A stretch of DNA of 64,000 nt from Acidimicrobiaceae bacterium (lineage in GTDB: Bacteria; Actinomycetota; Acidimicrobiia; Acidimicrobiales; Palsa-688): contig PMWT01000066.1 of the NCBI GenBank assembly GCA_003166025.1, forward strand, positions 28,635 through 92,634, given 5' to 3'. The position numbers and the translations under genes are program-made. Within the stretch, counting starts at the first letter, position 1; every line of letters starts with the position of its first letter. Of the stretch, positions 39,779-48,809 are shown piece by piece. Under the pieces are notes generated by a model. That model made no database searches. It had not been told where the DNA came from and saw only the letters and a program-made list of their open reading frames with translations.

Positions 39779-41266
39779 CTAAACCGCTGCCGGCTCGAGT
39801 TCGCTCCCGGCCGCCGCCACTTCGGCGTGCAGCTCGGGCCGCCCGAAACGCACCAGTGCCACGAGCAGGGCCCCGGCGAGGGCCACGCCCGCCCCGACCC
39901 GGAAGACCAGGACTGCGCCGTTGGTGGACGCAGCGGAGACTGCAACCCCGTGGGCCACGGCCGTGTTGGCATGGCGGAGAGCCAGGGTTGCCAGCACTGC
40001 CAAGCCGACCGCCCCACCCACCTGCTGGGCCGTGTTTTGGATGCCCGACGCCAAGCTGGCGTCCTCGCCCGACACTCGGTGGACAGAAGCTATGCCGAAG
40101 GCGGCGAAGTTGATACCCGACCCGAGTGCCATAACCACCATGGCGGGGAAGGAGTGCGTCCAATACGAGCCGTGCACCGTGATCCGGGACAGGAGCAACA
40201 CCCCGCCCCCGAACAACAGAGCGCCGGCGCAGAACAGCGGCTTCACCCCGATCTTGGGGGCGAGCTGGCTGGCCAGCCCGATCCCGACGCTGATCACAAT
40301 GCCGAAGGGTAGGTAGGCCAGGCCGGTCCGGATGGCCGAGTAGTGCTCGACCTGCTGGAAGTACAGGGTTAGCAGGAAGAACACGGTGAAGAACACGCTG
40401 GCGAACAGGACCGCAGAGACGTTTGAGGTCACTCGGGCCCGGTTGCGGAGAAAACCGGCAGGCACCAGCGGTGCCAAGGCCGTCCGCTCCCGGACCACGA
40501 ACGCCACGGCCGCCACTGCCCCTACGGTCAAGGCACCCCAAACCTGGTCCGCGCCCCACGAATGGTTGGCGGCAGCAATGAACCCGTAGACGATGGCAAC
40601 CAAGCCGGCCGTGCCCAATACGGCCCCGGCCAGGTCGGCGCTCTCGCCGCGTTCGGCCGCGCCCCGGCCGAACGCCAGACGACTGGAGGCGCGGCTTTCG
40701 GCCACCAGCCGGGACACGGCCAGGATGGCGATCACGGCTACTGGGATGTTTACGTAGAAGATCCACCGCCACGAGGCGACCGAGATCAGCAGTCCGGAGA
40801 TCACCGGTCCGAGGGCCCCACCGAGGCCGGCAACCCCGCCGTTGATCCCGATGGCGGTGGCCCGCTCCTTGGGATCGGTGAACAGCAGCGCCACCAGGCC
40901 GAAGGCGGCCGGGGTGGCGATGGCCTCACCCATACCTTGTAGGAAGCGGCTGGCCACCAGCATGGCCGAGTCGACGGCGGCACCGCTGAGGGCTGAGGCG
41001 ATGGCGAACACGGTCACCCCGATGAGGAACATCCGCCTGCGACCCAGGAGATCGGCCAACCGGCCGCCCAGGAGGAGAAGCCCACCGGCCGTGAGGACGT
41101 ACCCGTCCACCACCCAGGCCAGGCCGGCCCGGCTGAAGTCCAGGCTGGTCTCTATGCGGGGAAGAGCAACGTTCACGACGGTGATATCGAGCACGATGAT
41201 GAACTGGACGAGGGCGATGACGGCCAGAGCGGCCCACCGCTTGCTGTGTTGCTGATCTGCTGTCAT
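39779..41266 (-). CDS. MFS drug-efflux transporter, DHA2 (EmrB/QacA-like)
   Basis: VLDITVVNVALPRIETSLDFSRAGLAWVVDGYVLTAGGLLLLGGRLADLLGRRRMF; 14-TM length. Confidence 0.9.
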   Translation of the reverse strand: MTADQQHSKRWAALAVIALVQFIIVLDITVVNVALPRIETSLDFSRAGLAWVVDGYVLTAGGLLLLGGRLADLLGRRRMFLIGVTVFAIASALSGAAVDSAMLVASRFLQGMGEAIATPAAFGLVALLFTDPKERATAIGINGGVAGLGGALGPVISGLLISVASWRWIFYVNIPVAVIAILAVSRLVAESRASSRLAFGRGAAERGESADLAGAVLGTAGLVAIVYGFIAAANHSWGADQVWGALTVGAVAAVAFVVRERTALAPLVPAGFLRNRARVTSNVSAVLFASVFFTVFFLLTLYFQQVEHYSAIRTGLAYLPFGIVISVGIGLASQLAPKIGVKPLFCAGALLFGGGVLLLSRITVHGSYWTHSFPAMVVMALGSGINFAAFGIASVHRVSGEDASLASGIQNTAQQVGGAVGLAVLATLALRHANTAVAHGVAVSAASTNGAVLVFRVGAGVALAGALLVALVRFGRPELHAEVAAAGSELEPAAV

Positions 41267-41329
41267 AGGAATGACGGTAAAGGCCTATGCGGACAGAACC
41301 AGTCCTAATAATGAAAGAATCTGGACGGT

Positions 41330-42322
41330 ATGGGCGACACCCCGGGACGCATGCTCCGCCTCCTCGGCCTCCTGCAGGCCCGCGCTTCGTGGGGCGGCGC
41401 CGAACTAGCCGAACGGCTGGAAATCACCCAACGGACCGTCCGACGTGATGTCGATCGCCTGCGAGAGCTGGGTTACCCGGTCGAGGCCGAGCCCGGTCGC
41501 CACGGCGGGTACCGCCTGGGCCGGGGCGGCCGCCTCCCACCGCTCCTGCTCAACGATGAGGAAGCCGTCGCCGTCGCTATCGGTTTGCGCTGTGCAGTCG
41601 ACGGCACCGTCGCCGGCCTCGAGGAGTCCGCCATCTCCACGTTGGCCAAGCTCGACCACCTCCTCCCGGCCCACCTAGCCCGGAGAGTACGCAGCCTGCA
41701 CGAGAGCACTGCGTCGATGCTGTGGTCGGACGCGAGAGCGGAAAGGGTCGACGCCACCCACCTGCTGGTCCTTGCCAACGCCTGCTCGACGCATGAGCGG
41801 GCCCGTTTCGCCTACACCGACCGGGGCGGCAGGTCCTCCAAACGCTTGGTCGAACCCCTTCGCCTGGTCCGAAGCGGACCTCGCTGGTACTTGGTGGCCC
41901 GGGACATCGACCGGGCGGACTGGCGCACGTTCCGGCTCGACCGCGTCAAGTCGCCCGAGCCCGTCGGCACCTACTTCGAGCACAAGGGCCCTCCGGACCC
42001 GGTCGCTATGGTTACCGAGGGCGTGACGGCGCGTAGCTACCCGTACCGGGCCCGGATCCGGATCCCCCTGCCGGTCGAGCAGGCCGTACGGGTGGTGCCC
42101 CGGACGCTCGCCGTCATCGAAGAGGGCGAGGACGCCAACTCCACGATCGTGGAGCTTGGCTCCACGGGCATGTACCGCATGGTCGGCTACCTGGCCGGCC
42201 TCTACCCGCCATGCGAGGTCCTCGGTCCACCCGAGCTCCGCGACACCCTTCGGGCCCACGCCGAAGCCGTCGCCCAAGCCAACGCTTCCTCGACCAACCA
42301 GCCTCAGGGTTGGTGCAAGTAA
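41330..42322 (+). CDS. HTH/WYL-domain transcriptional regulator
   Basis: RMLRLLGLLQARASWGGAELAERLEITQRTVRRDVDRLRELGYPVEAEPGRHGGYRLG; RWYLVARDIDRADWRTFRLDRV. Confidence 0.9.
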   Translation: MGDTPGRMLRLLGLLQARASWGGAELAERLEITQRTVRRDVDRLRELGYPVEAEPGRHGGYRLGRGGRLPPLLLNDEEAVAVAIGLRCAVDGTVAGLEESAISTLAKLDHLLPAHLARRVRSLHESTASMLWSDARAERVDATHLLVLANACSTHERARFAYTDRGGRSSKRLVEPLRLVRSGPRWYLVARDIDRADWRTFRLDRVKSPEPVGTYFEHKGPPDPVAMVTEGVTARSYPYRARIRIPLPVEQAVRVVPRTLAVIEEGEDANSTIVELGSTGMYRMVGYLAGLYPPCEVLGPPELRDTLRAHAEAVAQANASSTNQPQGWCK

Positions 42323-43134
42323 AACGGGGTGCCCTGGTCGTCCGCGCACAACGACTCCAGGCCATAAGGCCGTTTGGCAACTTCCCGAGCGGCCCCGCCG
42401 GCGTCCCGTACGCGTTGGACGGCCGCCCTGATGTCGTCGACCCGGTAGCAGAGGGTCACACGAGGCGTCGCCGGTCCGGCCTCCGGCTTGGTAGTCATAC
42501 CGAGCTGTGGCGCCACGCCGCTGACCTGCGCCCCCCCCAGCCGGCCCACATTGACCGTCCACCCGAGGACGCCGGCATAGAAGGCCTGTGCGGCCTCAAG
42601 ATCGGAGACCACCATGGTCAGATAGGACACGTCGCCTTGGACTTCTCCGTTGTGAAAGTCTTCGCTCATAGAGGTCGGACCTCCCGCGACGGCCGGCAAC
42701 TCGTGGAGGCAAAACGGCGTTCCCTGGTCGTCGTGGCCCTCGGCGGCCAGGCCGTACGGCTCGGGGTGGGGATCGGTCATGGTGCCCCCGTGCGCTCGGA
42801 CGGCAGCCACCGCCGCAGCTATGTCAGCGACGCGGTAGCCGAGCACGGCTCCGCGCACTTGGGCGCCGGTCGGGCCCGCGCCGGCCCACAGGCCCATCAT
42901 CGGGACAACATCGTCGACCTGTACGCCGTGCTCGCTGTTGCCCGGGCTGAAGCGCCAGCCCAGTACGGCTCCGTAGAAAGCCTGGCCGCAAGCCAGGTCA
43001 GGCAAGCCGAGGGTCACATAGGAGATGTCGCCGTGGTGGACGCCATTACGGGCGCGGGCAGTCGTCGCAGCTCTCAAAGTTAGCTCGTCCAAGTAGGTAA
43101 GGACACGGCTCACGTACCCATCATCGTTCGGCAC
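42304..43134 (-). CDS. Two-domain VOC (glyoxalase-like) protein
   Basis: Tandem domains GDISYVTLGLPDLACGQAFYGAVLGWRF... and GDVSYLTMVVSDLEAAQAFYAGVLGWTV...; start approximate. Confidence 0.85.
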   Translation of the reverse strand: MPNDDGYVSRVLTYLDELTLRAATTARARNGVHHGDISYVTLGLPDLACGQAFYGAVLGWRFSPGNSEHGVQVDDVVPMMGLWAGAGPTGAQVRGAVLGYRVADIAAAVAAVRAHGGTMTDPHPEPYGLAAEGHDDQGTPFCLHELPAVAGGPTSMSEDFHNGEVQGDVSYLTMVVSDLEAAQAFYAGVLGWTVNVGRLGGAQVSGVAPQLGMTTKPEAGPATPRVTLCYRVDDIRAAVQRVRDAGGAAREVAKRPYGLESLCADDQGTPFYLHQP

Positions 43135-43340
43135 CGTCCAACTCCGACGCGGCCGAGAAAGATTGGCCGGCGACCGGCCAGTGCGTAACCAAGGCGACGG
43201 CTGCTGGTTGGGATCGCCAGAAAAACCCACTGCCGGGGCACCCGAGGGGTCGCCGCTACACGCCAGCTCCGCCCCGAACACGCAGGGTCATGGACAGTTA
43301 CGCCCTAAAACCGGATCCCCGCGCTTACCAGCCGCAACGG

Positions 43341-43715
43341 TTAGGCCAGCCTCTCTCGCAAGGCCCCCAGGGCTACCAATCGGCGCTCCAACTTGGCCGC
43401 GTCACCCGCCGCGTCGCGGGTACGGATGCGTTGCTCGAGCTGGTCGAGACGCTGTGACTCTCTGCTGGCCAGAGCCGCCCGTTCTGCTTCGGGGCGGCTG
43501 CGCAGTACCCGGACGAAGGCGGCGTGGGCATCCGTGGTCCGCTTGAGCCCGAGAGCGCTTGCCACAGCGGCGTAACTCTTGCCTCGTTCGCGCATCGATA
43601 CGACTTCCTCGTCGATGTTGCGGCGGGGTTGTCGGGGCCCACCCTCGCCCTGGGCGCGCTCGGGGGACGACCGCCTAGAGCGCGACTTGTCATCGTGCAA
43701 ATTACCTCTGGGCAT
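43341..43715 (-). CDS. Conserved-looking small protein of unknown function
   Basis: MPRGNLHDDKSRSRRSS...NIDEEVVSMRERGKSYAAVASALGLKRTTDAHAAFVRVLRSRPEAERAALASRESQRLDQLEQRIRTRDAAGDAAKLERRLVALGALRERLA; HTH-like centre and coiled C-terminus. Confidence 0.6.
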   Translation of the reverse strand: MPRGNLHDDKSRSRRSSPERAQGEGGPRQPRRNIDEEVVSMRERGKSYAAVASALGLKRTTDAHAAFVRVLRSRPEAERAALASRESQRLDQLEQRIRTRDAAGDAAKLERRLVALGALRERLA

Positions 43716-43957
43716 ACCTCGCCCTGTCCTTTCGCTGGCGCATTTGGGGAGTGCCACAGACGTAACAGCTACAACCATGGCGAGCCGGCCGGCCTGCGTA
43801 CCGGGCCGTCGGATCCCCTCCACGTTACCAGGCACCCAAGCCGAGACGCGCCCGGCCTGAGGCCCCCGTTGTCGCCCACGGCCCGCAGCGCCCGAACGGT
43901 CCGTGCGGGCGGAGAGCTGTCCTTGCAGGCCCCCGTCGCGGCTGCCAGGATGTCGGC

Positions 43958-44329
43958 ATGCTTGATCATCTGTCGGTCCAGTGCGCCGACGTCGGCAAGA
44001 GCGCCGCCTTCTACGAAGCGGTTTGCGTCCCCCTCGGCGCCGGGCGAGTGATGGACTTCGGTGAAGTCATCGGTTTCGGCGTGGGGGCCAAGCCAGAGTT
44101 CTGGATTGGGCCCCAGACGAGCGGAGAAGGGTTCCGGGAGTCCCACATAGCCTTCGTCGCGCCCAGCCGGGCCGCCGTCAATGCCTTCTTCGAAGCGGCG
44201 GTGGCAGCCGGCGCCGAGGTCTTGAACGAGCCGAGACTATGGCCCGAGTACCACCCCAATTACTACGGCGCCTTCGTGCGAGACCCGGACGGCAACAACG
44301 TCGAGGCCGTCTGCCACGCGCCAGAGTAG
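43958..44329 (+). CDS. VOC family protein
   Basis: MLDHLSVQCADVGKSAAFYEAVCVPLG...GAFVRDPDGNNVEAVCH. Confidence 0.88.
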   Translation: MLDHLSVQCADVGKSAAFYEAVCVPLGAGRVMDFGEVIGFGVGAKPEFWIGPQTSGEGFRESHIAFVAPSRAAVNAFFEAAVAAGAEVLNEPRLWPEYHPNYYGAFVRDPDGNNVEAVCHAPE

Positions 44330-44379
44330 CCCGGGAGCTTCTCCGCCGGACGGACCGTTGGGGAGGACGATGCGAGTGC

Positions 44380-45831
44380 CTAGCCCAGCCGGAAGGCCGA
44401 CTTGGGCAGCCGGTAGGCAAAATCGGTGGCCAGCTCGGCGGCATCTGCGCCCTCGAGCCGGTGCTCGGCCACCAGACGGGCGAGGAAGGCACAATGCGCC
44501 CGGCGGGCCAGGTCATGGCGCGCCGGTACCGAACAATAGGCACGAGTGTCGTCCACGAACCCGGCCGACTTGGCGAAACCCGCGCTCTCGGTGATCGCGC
44601 CCCAGAACCGGGTCATGGCGTCAGGCGAGTCGAGGAACCACCACGGCGCCCCCAGCCACAGGCCCGGGTAATAGCTCGCCATCGGGGCCAGTTCCCGGGA
44701 GAACACCGTCTCGTCCACGGTGAAGGCCACCATCCGGAAGCCGGGATGAGAACCGAAACGGTCCAGCAAACGCTGCAGGGAGGCGGTATAGCCCGTGGCT
44801 ACGGGGAAATCGCCTCCGATGTCGGCACCATAACGGGTCAGGGCAGCCGTGTCATGGCTGCGCCACACCCCGGGGTGCAGCTGCATCACGAGGCCGTCCT
44901 CGGCTGACATGCGGGCCATCTCCATGATCATGTGGGCACTGAAATTGGCGACATCAGAGGCGTCGTGGGGCCCGGTCCGTAGACGGTCGTAGAGCCGGGA
45001 CGCCTCCCGCTCGCTCAGCTCCAAGGCTTCGGGCCAAAGGTGGCCGTGATCAGTGGCGGTGGCCCCCAGATCCTTGAAGGCGGCTCGGCGCGACTCGAGA
45101 GCAGATATGTACCCGCGGTACGTCGTGGTGTCGGTACCTGAGACGTCCGCCAACGCCTCCAGTTGCTCGGCCCACCGGGCGGTGCGGGAGGGGTCTATTA
45201 CCATGTCGGGCCGGAAGGTGGGGATGACCCTGCCTTCCCAGGTCGGGTCGTCGCGAAGGACCTTGTGGGCGGACAGGTCGGCCAGGGGCGAGTCGGTCGT
45301 GGCCAGGACTTCGAGGCCGAAGCGCCCGTATAGCGCCCGGGGGCGGAACTGGTCCGAGCCGAGCTCGGCGGTGATGTGGTCGTATGTCTCGTCGGCCGTA
45401 CCCTCGGTGAGCGGCTCGGTGATGGCGAAAAGGCTGGCCAGCTCATCCTCAAGCCAAAGCCGCATGACCGTCCCGCGAAAGACCGGCCAGTAACGGCACA
45501 ACCGGCGCCAGACTTCCCGCGGCTCGGCCACCGGGCCCGTCTCGCCCGGGGCACGAAAACCGAGGTCGGCATAGGAGGCCCCATGGGCATGAAGCAGCCG
45601 AAGGACGTAGTGGTCCGGTCTAACCAGTAGCTCCACCGGGTCGGCATAAGCCCTGTCGTCGGCCAGGACGGCGGCATCGACGTGACCGTGTGGCGATATG
45701 AGCGGGAGCTCGGCCACCTGGCGGTAAAGCCCGAGAGCCACCTCTCGCACCGCCGGCTCGACCGGCATCAACCGGTGCGGGTGAGGGAACGTCGGGTGCG
45801 GGCGAAGGGTCACCCTCAGACGGTACCGCAC
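44380..45831 (-). CDS. uxaC: Glucuronate/uronate isomerase
   Basis: PLISPHGHVDAAVLADDRAYADPVELLVRPDHYVLRLLHAHG...VIPTFRPDMVIDP...WWFLDSPDAMTRFWGAITESAG...FVDDTRAYCSVPARHD. Confidence 0.88.
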   Translation of the reverse strand: MRYRLRVTLRPHPTFPHPHRLMPVEPAVREVALGLYRQVAELPLISPHGHVDAAVLADDRAYADPVELLVRPDHYVLRLLHAHGASYADLGFRAPGETGPVAEPREVWRRLCRYWPVFRGTVMRLWLEDELASLFAITEPLTEGTADETYDHITAELGSDQFRPRALYGRFGLEVLATTDSPLADLSAHKVLRDDPTWEGRVIPTFRPDMVIDPSRTARWAEQLEALADVSGTDTTTYRGYISALESRRAAFKDLGATATDHGHLWPEALELSEREASRLYDRLRTGPHDASDVANFSAHMIMEMARMSAEDGLVMQLHPGVWRSHDTAALTRYGADIGGDFPVATGYTASLQRLLDRFGSHPGFRMVAFTVDETVFSRELAPMASYYPGLWLGAPWWFLDSPDAMTRFWGAITESAGFAKSAGFVDDTRAYCSVPARHDLARRAHCAFLARLVAEHRLEGADAAELATDFAYRLPKSAFRLG

Positions 45832-45866
45832 CCGCCGCGGTGGCGGCCGGGAGTGGGGACGGCCAG

Positions 45867-46490
45867 TTATTCGAGGGGACCGGGGTAAGCGGCTTCGGCT
45901 TTGTCGGCCAGGGCGTTGACCTGTTTTCGCACCACCACGACCAGGGCCACGACCACGGCTATGGCCACGGCGCCGACGACGATATCGATCGTCCCCGACG
46001 CTTTTTTCAGTGTGTTGGCTGCATTATATGAAAGAGCCGTATAAACGGCAGCCCATATGACGGCGCCGGCAGCGCTGGCCACAGTGAACCTCTTCCACTC
46101 CATATGCACGGTGCCGGCGAGGAAGGAAATATAGGTGCGCAAAACCGAAACAAAACGCCCGAAGAAGACCACCTTTCCACCCTGGCGGTCGAGCACGTAC
46201 CTTCCCACTTTGAGCTTGCGCTCGTCCAGGCGGACCTTGCTCCCATAACGGCGGGCCAGGGCGAAGCCGCCCTTCATACCTATAAGGTAGCCGGCGACGT
46301 TCCCCGCCACAGCCGAAACCGCTGCCACCGCGAATATGGCCCACGGGTTTAGATGGTGCGTGTGGCCGGCATAGGCCCCCGCGGCTATAAGGGCCGTCTC
46401 GCCCGGGATCGGGACCCCGAGGCTCTCGGCGGCGATGAACGCGAAGATGGCCCAGTAGCCGTAGGAGCTGATCAGATGAGAGGTGCTCAT
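45867..46490 (-). CDS. DedA-family membrane protein
   Basis: AAESLGVPIPGETALIAAGAYAG...GYLIGMKGGFALARRYG...FFGRFVSVLRTYISFLAGTVHMEWKRF. Confidence 0.88.
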   Translation of the reverse strand: MSTSHLISSYGYWAIFAFIAAESLGVPIPGETALIAAGAYAGHTHHLNPWAIFAVAAVSAVAGNVAGYLIGMKGGFALARRYGSKVRLDERKLKVGRYVLDRQGGKVVFFGRFVSVLRTYISFLAGTVHMEWKRFTVASAAGAVIWAAVYTALSYNAANTLKKASGTIDIVVGAVAIAVVVALVVVVRKQVNALADKAEAAYPGPLE

Positions 46491-46555
46491 TGCCGGGCTG
46501 GGAGCCTACTCTTCAGCTACCGGTCAACGCGGGTGGGACGAGTACTGTCGTGGGC

Positions 46556-48745
46556 ATGGGCAGCCCGGGCCGTGGCGGCGAGGTGCGCCTGGGAGTGCTG
46601 GCCTCGGGTAGCGGGACGGTCCTGGAGGCCATGCTGAGCGCCGGTACCGACGTCTGCGTGGTCCTGGCTGATCGCCGCTGCCGGGCACTTCAGGTGGCGG
46701 CGGAGGCGGGAGTGCCCGCCGAACTGCTGCTCCGCGGGGAGTACGGGAAAGACTTCGACCGCGCCGCTTATACCCGGCAGCTGGTCAAAGTGCTCGAAGG
46801 CTACGGGGTGGACGTGGTGGCGATGGCCGGCTTCGGCACCATCTTCAGTCCCGAGATCTTCGCCGCCTTCCCGGGACGCGTCCTCAACACCCATCCGGCC
46901 CTCCTTCCCGCGTTCAAGGGCTGGCACGCCGTGCGGGACGCGCTGGCCGCGGGCGTGACCGTAACCGGTACGACCGTCCACCTGGCAACCGAGCGAGTGG
47001 ACGACGGGCCTGTCCTGGCCCAGCAGGAGGTCCCTGTCCTTCCCGGCGACACAGAGCAGACCCTTCACGAGAGGATCAAGGCCGTTGAGCGCCGGCTCTA
47101 CCCCCAAACCATCGAGCGCTTCCTGGCCCAGCTCCGACAGAGCCAGGTGAGGCCGGTGACGACAACAGGAGGCACTGGTGTGAAGGCACTGCTTTCGGTT
47201 TACGACAAGACCGGGCTGGAGGATTTCGCCGCCGCGCTGGTGGCCTCCGGGTACGGGCTGGTGGCCAGCGGGAAGACGGCGGCTGCTCTCGAAGCAGCCG
47301 GCTTGCCTCACGAGACCGTCGAAGCGGTGACGGATTGGCCGGAAATGCTGGGCGGCCGGGTGAAAACCCTCCACCCTCGCCTCCACGCGGGCATCCTGGC
47401 GGACCTGGACGACCCCAGGCACCGCGACGACCTGGCTCGGCACGGCATCGACCCGATCGGCCTGGTCGTGTGCAACCTGTACCCGTTCCGCTCCCAGCCT
47501 TCGGTCGAAATGATCGACATAGGCGGGGTCACGCTTTTGCGGGCTGCGGCCAAGAACTGGGCTCGCGTCGCGGTCGTCGTGGACCCCGCCGACTACGCCT
47601 TGGTGACGGGGAAGGTGCACGAGGGCGGACAAGCCCTCGACGATGACCTCAGGCTATACCTGGCCCGCAAAGCCTTTGCCCACACGGCGGCATATGACGC
47701 CAGCATCGTCAGCTGGCTCGACGATGTCGCGGGCGCGGCTGCGAGCGCGGGGCCGCCGGCGGAAAACGTCGGGGCCGACGGGCACCAACGTCGGCTGCCA
47801 CCGACCCTGCACCTGTCCCTCGAGCTCGCTCAGCCGCTGCGCTACGGCGAGAACCCCCACCAGTCCGGCGCCCGTTACCGCAACACGGGACAAGCAAGCT
47901 GGTGGGACGACGTCGTCCAGCACGGAGGTATGGAGCTCTCCTATCTCAACCTTTATGACGCCGACGCCGCCTGGAGGCTCGTCCACGAGATCGCCGACCT
48001 CAGCCCGGCAGCGGCCGTGGTGGTCAAGCACGCCAACCCGTGTGGGGCGGCGGTGGCGGCCGGCCTGCTCGATGCCTACGAAGGTGCCTTCGAGTGCGAC
48101 CCTATGTCCGCCTTTGGAGGGATCGTCGCTCTTTCGGCACCGGTGGACGAACAACTGGCGGCGACGATGGTGGCCAACGCCAAAGCCGACGTGGTCATCG
48201 CCCCGGGGTACAGCGACGAGGCGCTCAGGCTGTTCGCCACCAAACGTAAGAACATGCGGGTCCTCGCCGCGCCGGCGCCCGGCACGGACGCGTGGCACGT
48301 GCGCCAGGTGAGCGGGGGATGGCTGGTGCAAACCCCGTACCGCCTGGAAAGAGGCCCCGAGAAGTGGCAGGTGGTGACGTCCGCCCAACCCAGCGAGGAC
48401 AACTGGCAGGACCTGCAGTTGGCGTGGAGGGTGTGCGCCGCCGTCAAGTCCAACGCCATCGTGCTGGCGGCTAACGGCAAGGCGGTGGGCATCGGGGGCG
48501 GCCAGCAAAACCGGGTCTCCCCCGGAGAACTGGCTGTGGCCCGGGCCGCCGGCAGAGCGGTGGGAGGCGCCGGGGCGAGCGACGCTTTCTTCCCCTTCCG
48601 GGACGGCCTGGACATGGTCGCTGCCGCCGGCGTGAGCTGTATCGTGCAGCCCGGTGGTTCCGTCCGGGACGCCGAAGTCATCGCCGCCGCCGAGGAGCAC
48701 GGGATTGCCATGGTTTTCACCGGCGAGCGCCAGTTCCGGCATTGA
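46556..48745 (+). CDS. purN-purH: Fusion: phosphoribosylglycinamide formyltransferase (PurN) + AICAR transformylase/IMP cyclohydrolase (PurH)
   Basis: N-term RLGVLASGSGTVLEAML...VLNTHPALLPAFKGWHAVRDALAAGVTVTGTTVHLATERVDDGPVLAQ; C-term VKALLSVYDKTGLEDFAAALVASGYGLVASGKTAAAL...LRYGENPHQSGARY...KHANPCGAAVA...FFPFRDGLDMVAAAGVSCIVQPGGSVRDAEVI; one uninterrupted ORF. Confidence 0.92.
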   Translation: MGSPGRGGEVRLGVLASGSGTVLEAMLSAGTDVCVVLADRRCRALQVAAEAGVPAELLLRGEYGKDFDRAAYTRQLVKVLEGYGVDVVAMAGFGTIFSPEIFAAFPGRVLNTHPALLPAFKGWHAVRDALAAGVTVTGTTVHLATERVDDGPVLAQQEVPVLPGDTEQTLHERIKAVERRLYPQTIERFLAQLRQSQVRPVTTTGGTGVKALLSVYDKTGLEDFAAALVASGYGLVASGKTAAALEAAGLPHETVEAVTDWPEMLGGRVKTLHPRLHAGILADLDDPRHRDDLARHGIDPIGLVVCNLYPFRSQPSVEMIDIGGVTLLRAAAKNWARVAVVVDPADYALVTGKVHEGGQALDDDLRLYLARKAFAHTAAYDASIVSWLDDVAGAAASAGPPAENVGADGHQRRLPPTLHLSLELAQPLRYGENPHQSGARYRNTGQASWWDDVVQHGGMELSYLNLYDADAAWRLVHEIADLSPAAAVVVKHANPCGAAVAAGLLDAYEGAFECDPMSAFGGIVALSAPVDEQLAATMVANAKADVVIAPGYSDEALRLFATKRKNMRVLAAPAPGTDAWHVRQVSGGWLVQTPYRLERGPEKWQVVTSAQPSEDNWQDLQLAWRVCAAVKSNAIVLAANGKAVGIGGGQQNRVSPGELAVARAAGRAVGGAGASDAFFPFRDGLDMVAAAGVSCIVQPGGSVRDAEVIAAAEEHGIAMVFTGERQFRH
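47167..47182 (+). promoter_or_regulatory. Internal ribosome binding site + GTG at the purN/purH junction
   Basis: AGGAGG (47167-47172), 7-nt spacing, in-frame GTG (47180) opening VKALLSVYDKTGL. Confidence 0.6.
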
Positions 48746-48809
48746 GCACCGAGGTCCTGGAGACGTCGAGGCCGTGGCACGTCGAGCCTGAGATTCGAGG
48801 AGGTCCGAT

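Noticed and set aside
39594-40772. 392-aa minus-strand ORF overlapping the MFS transporter in another frame
   Set aside because: Arg/Gly-rich out-of-frame shadow of the DHA2 gene; no recognisable domain.
46517-47632. 371-aa minus-strand ORF over purN/purH
   Set aside because: Same reason: antisense shadow of a strongly supported gene.
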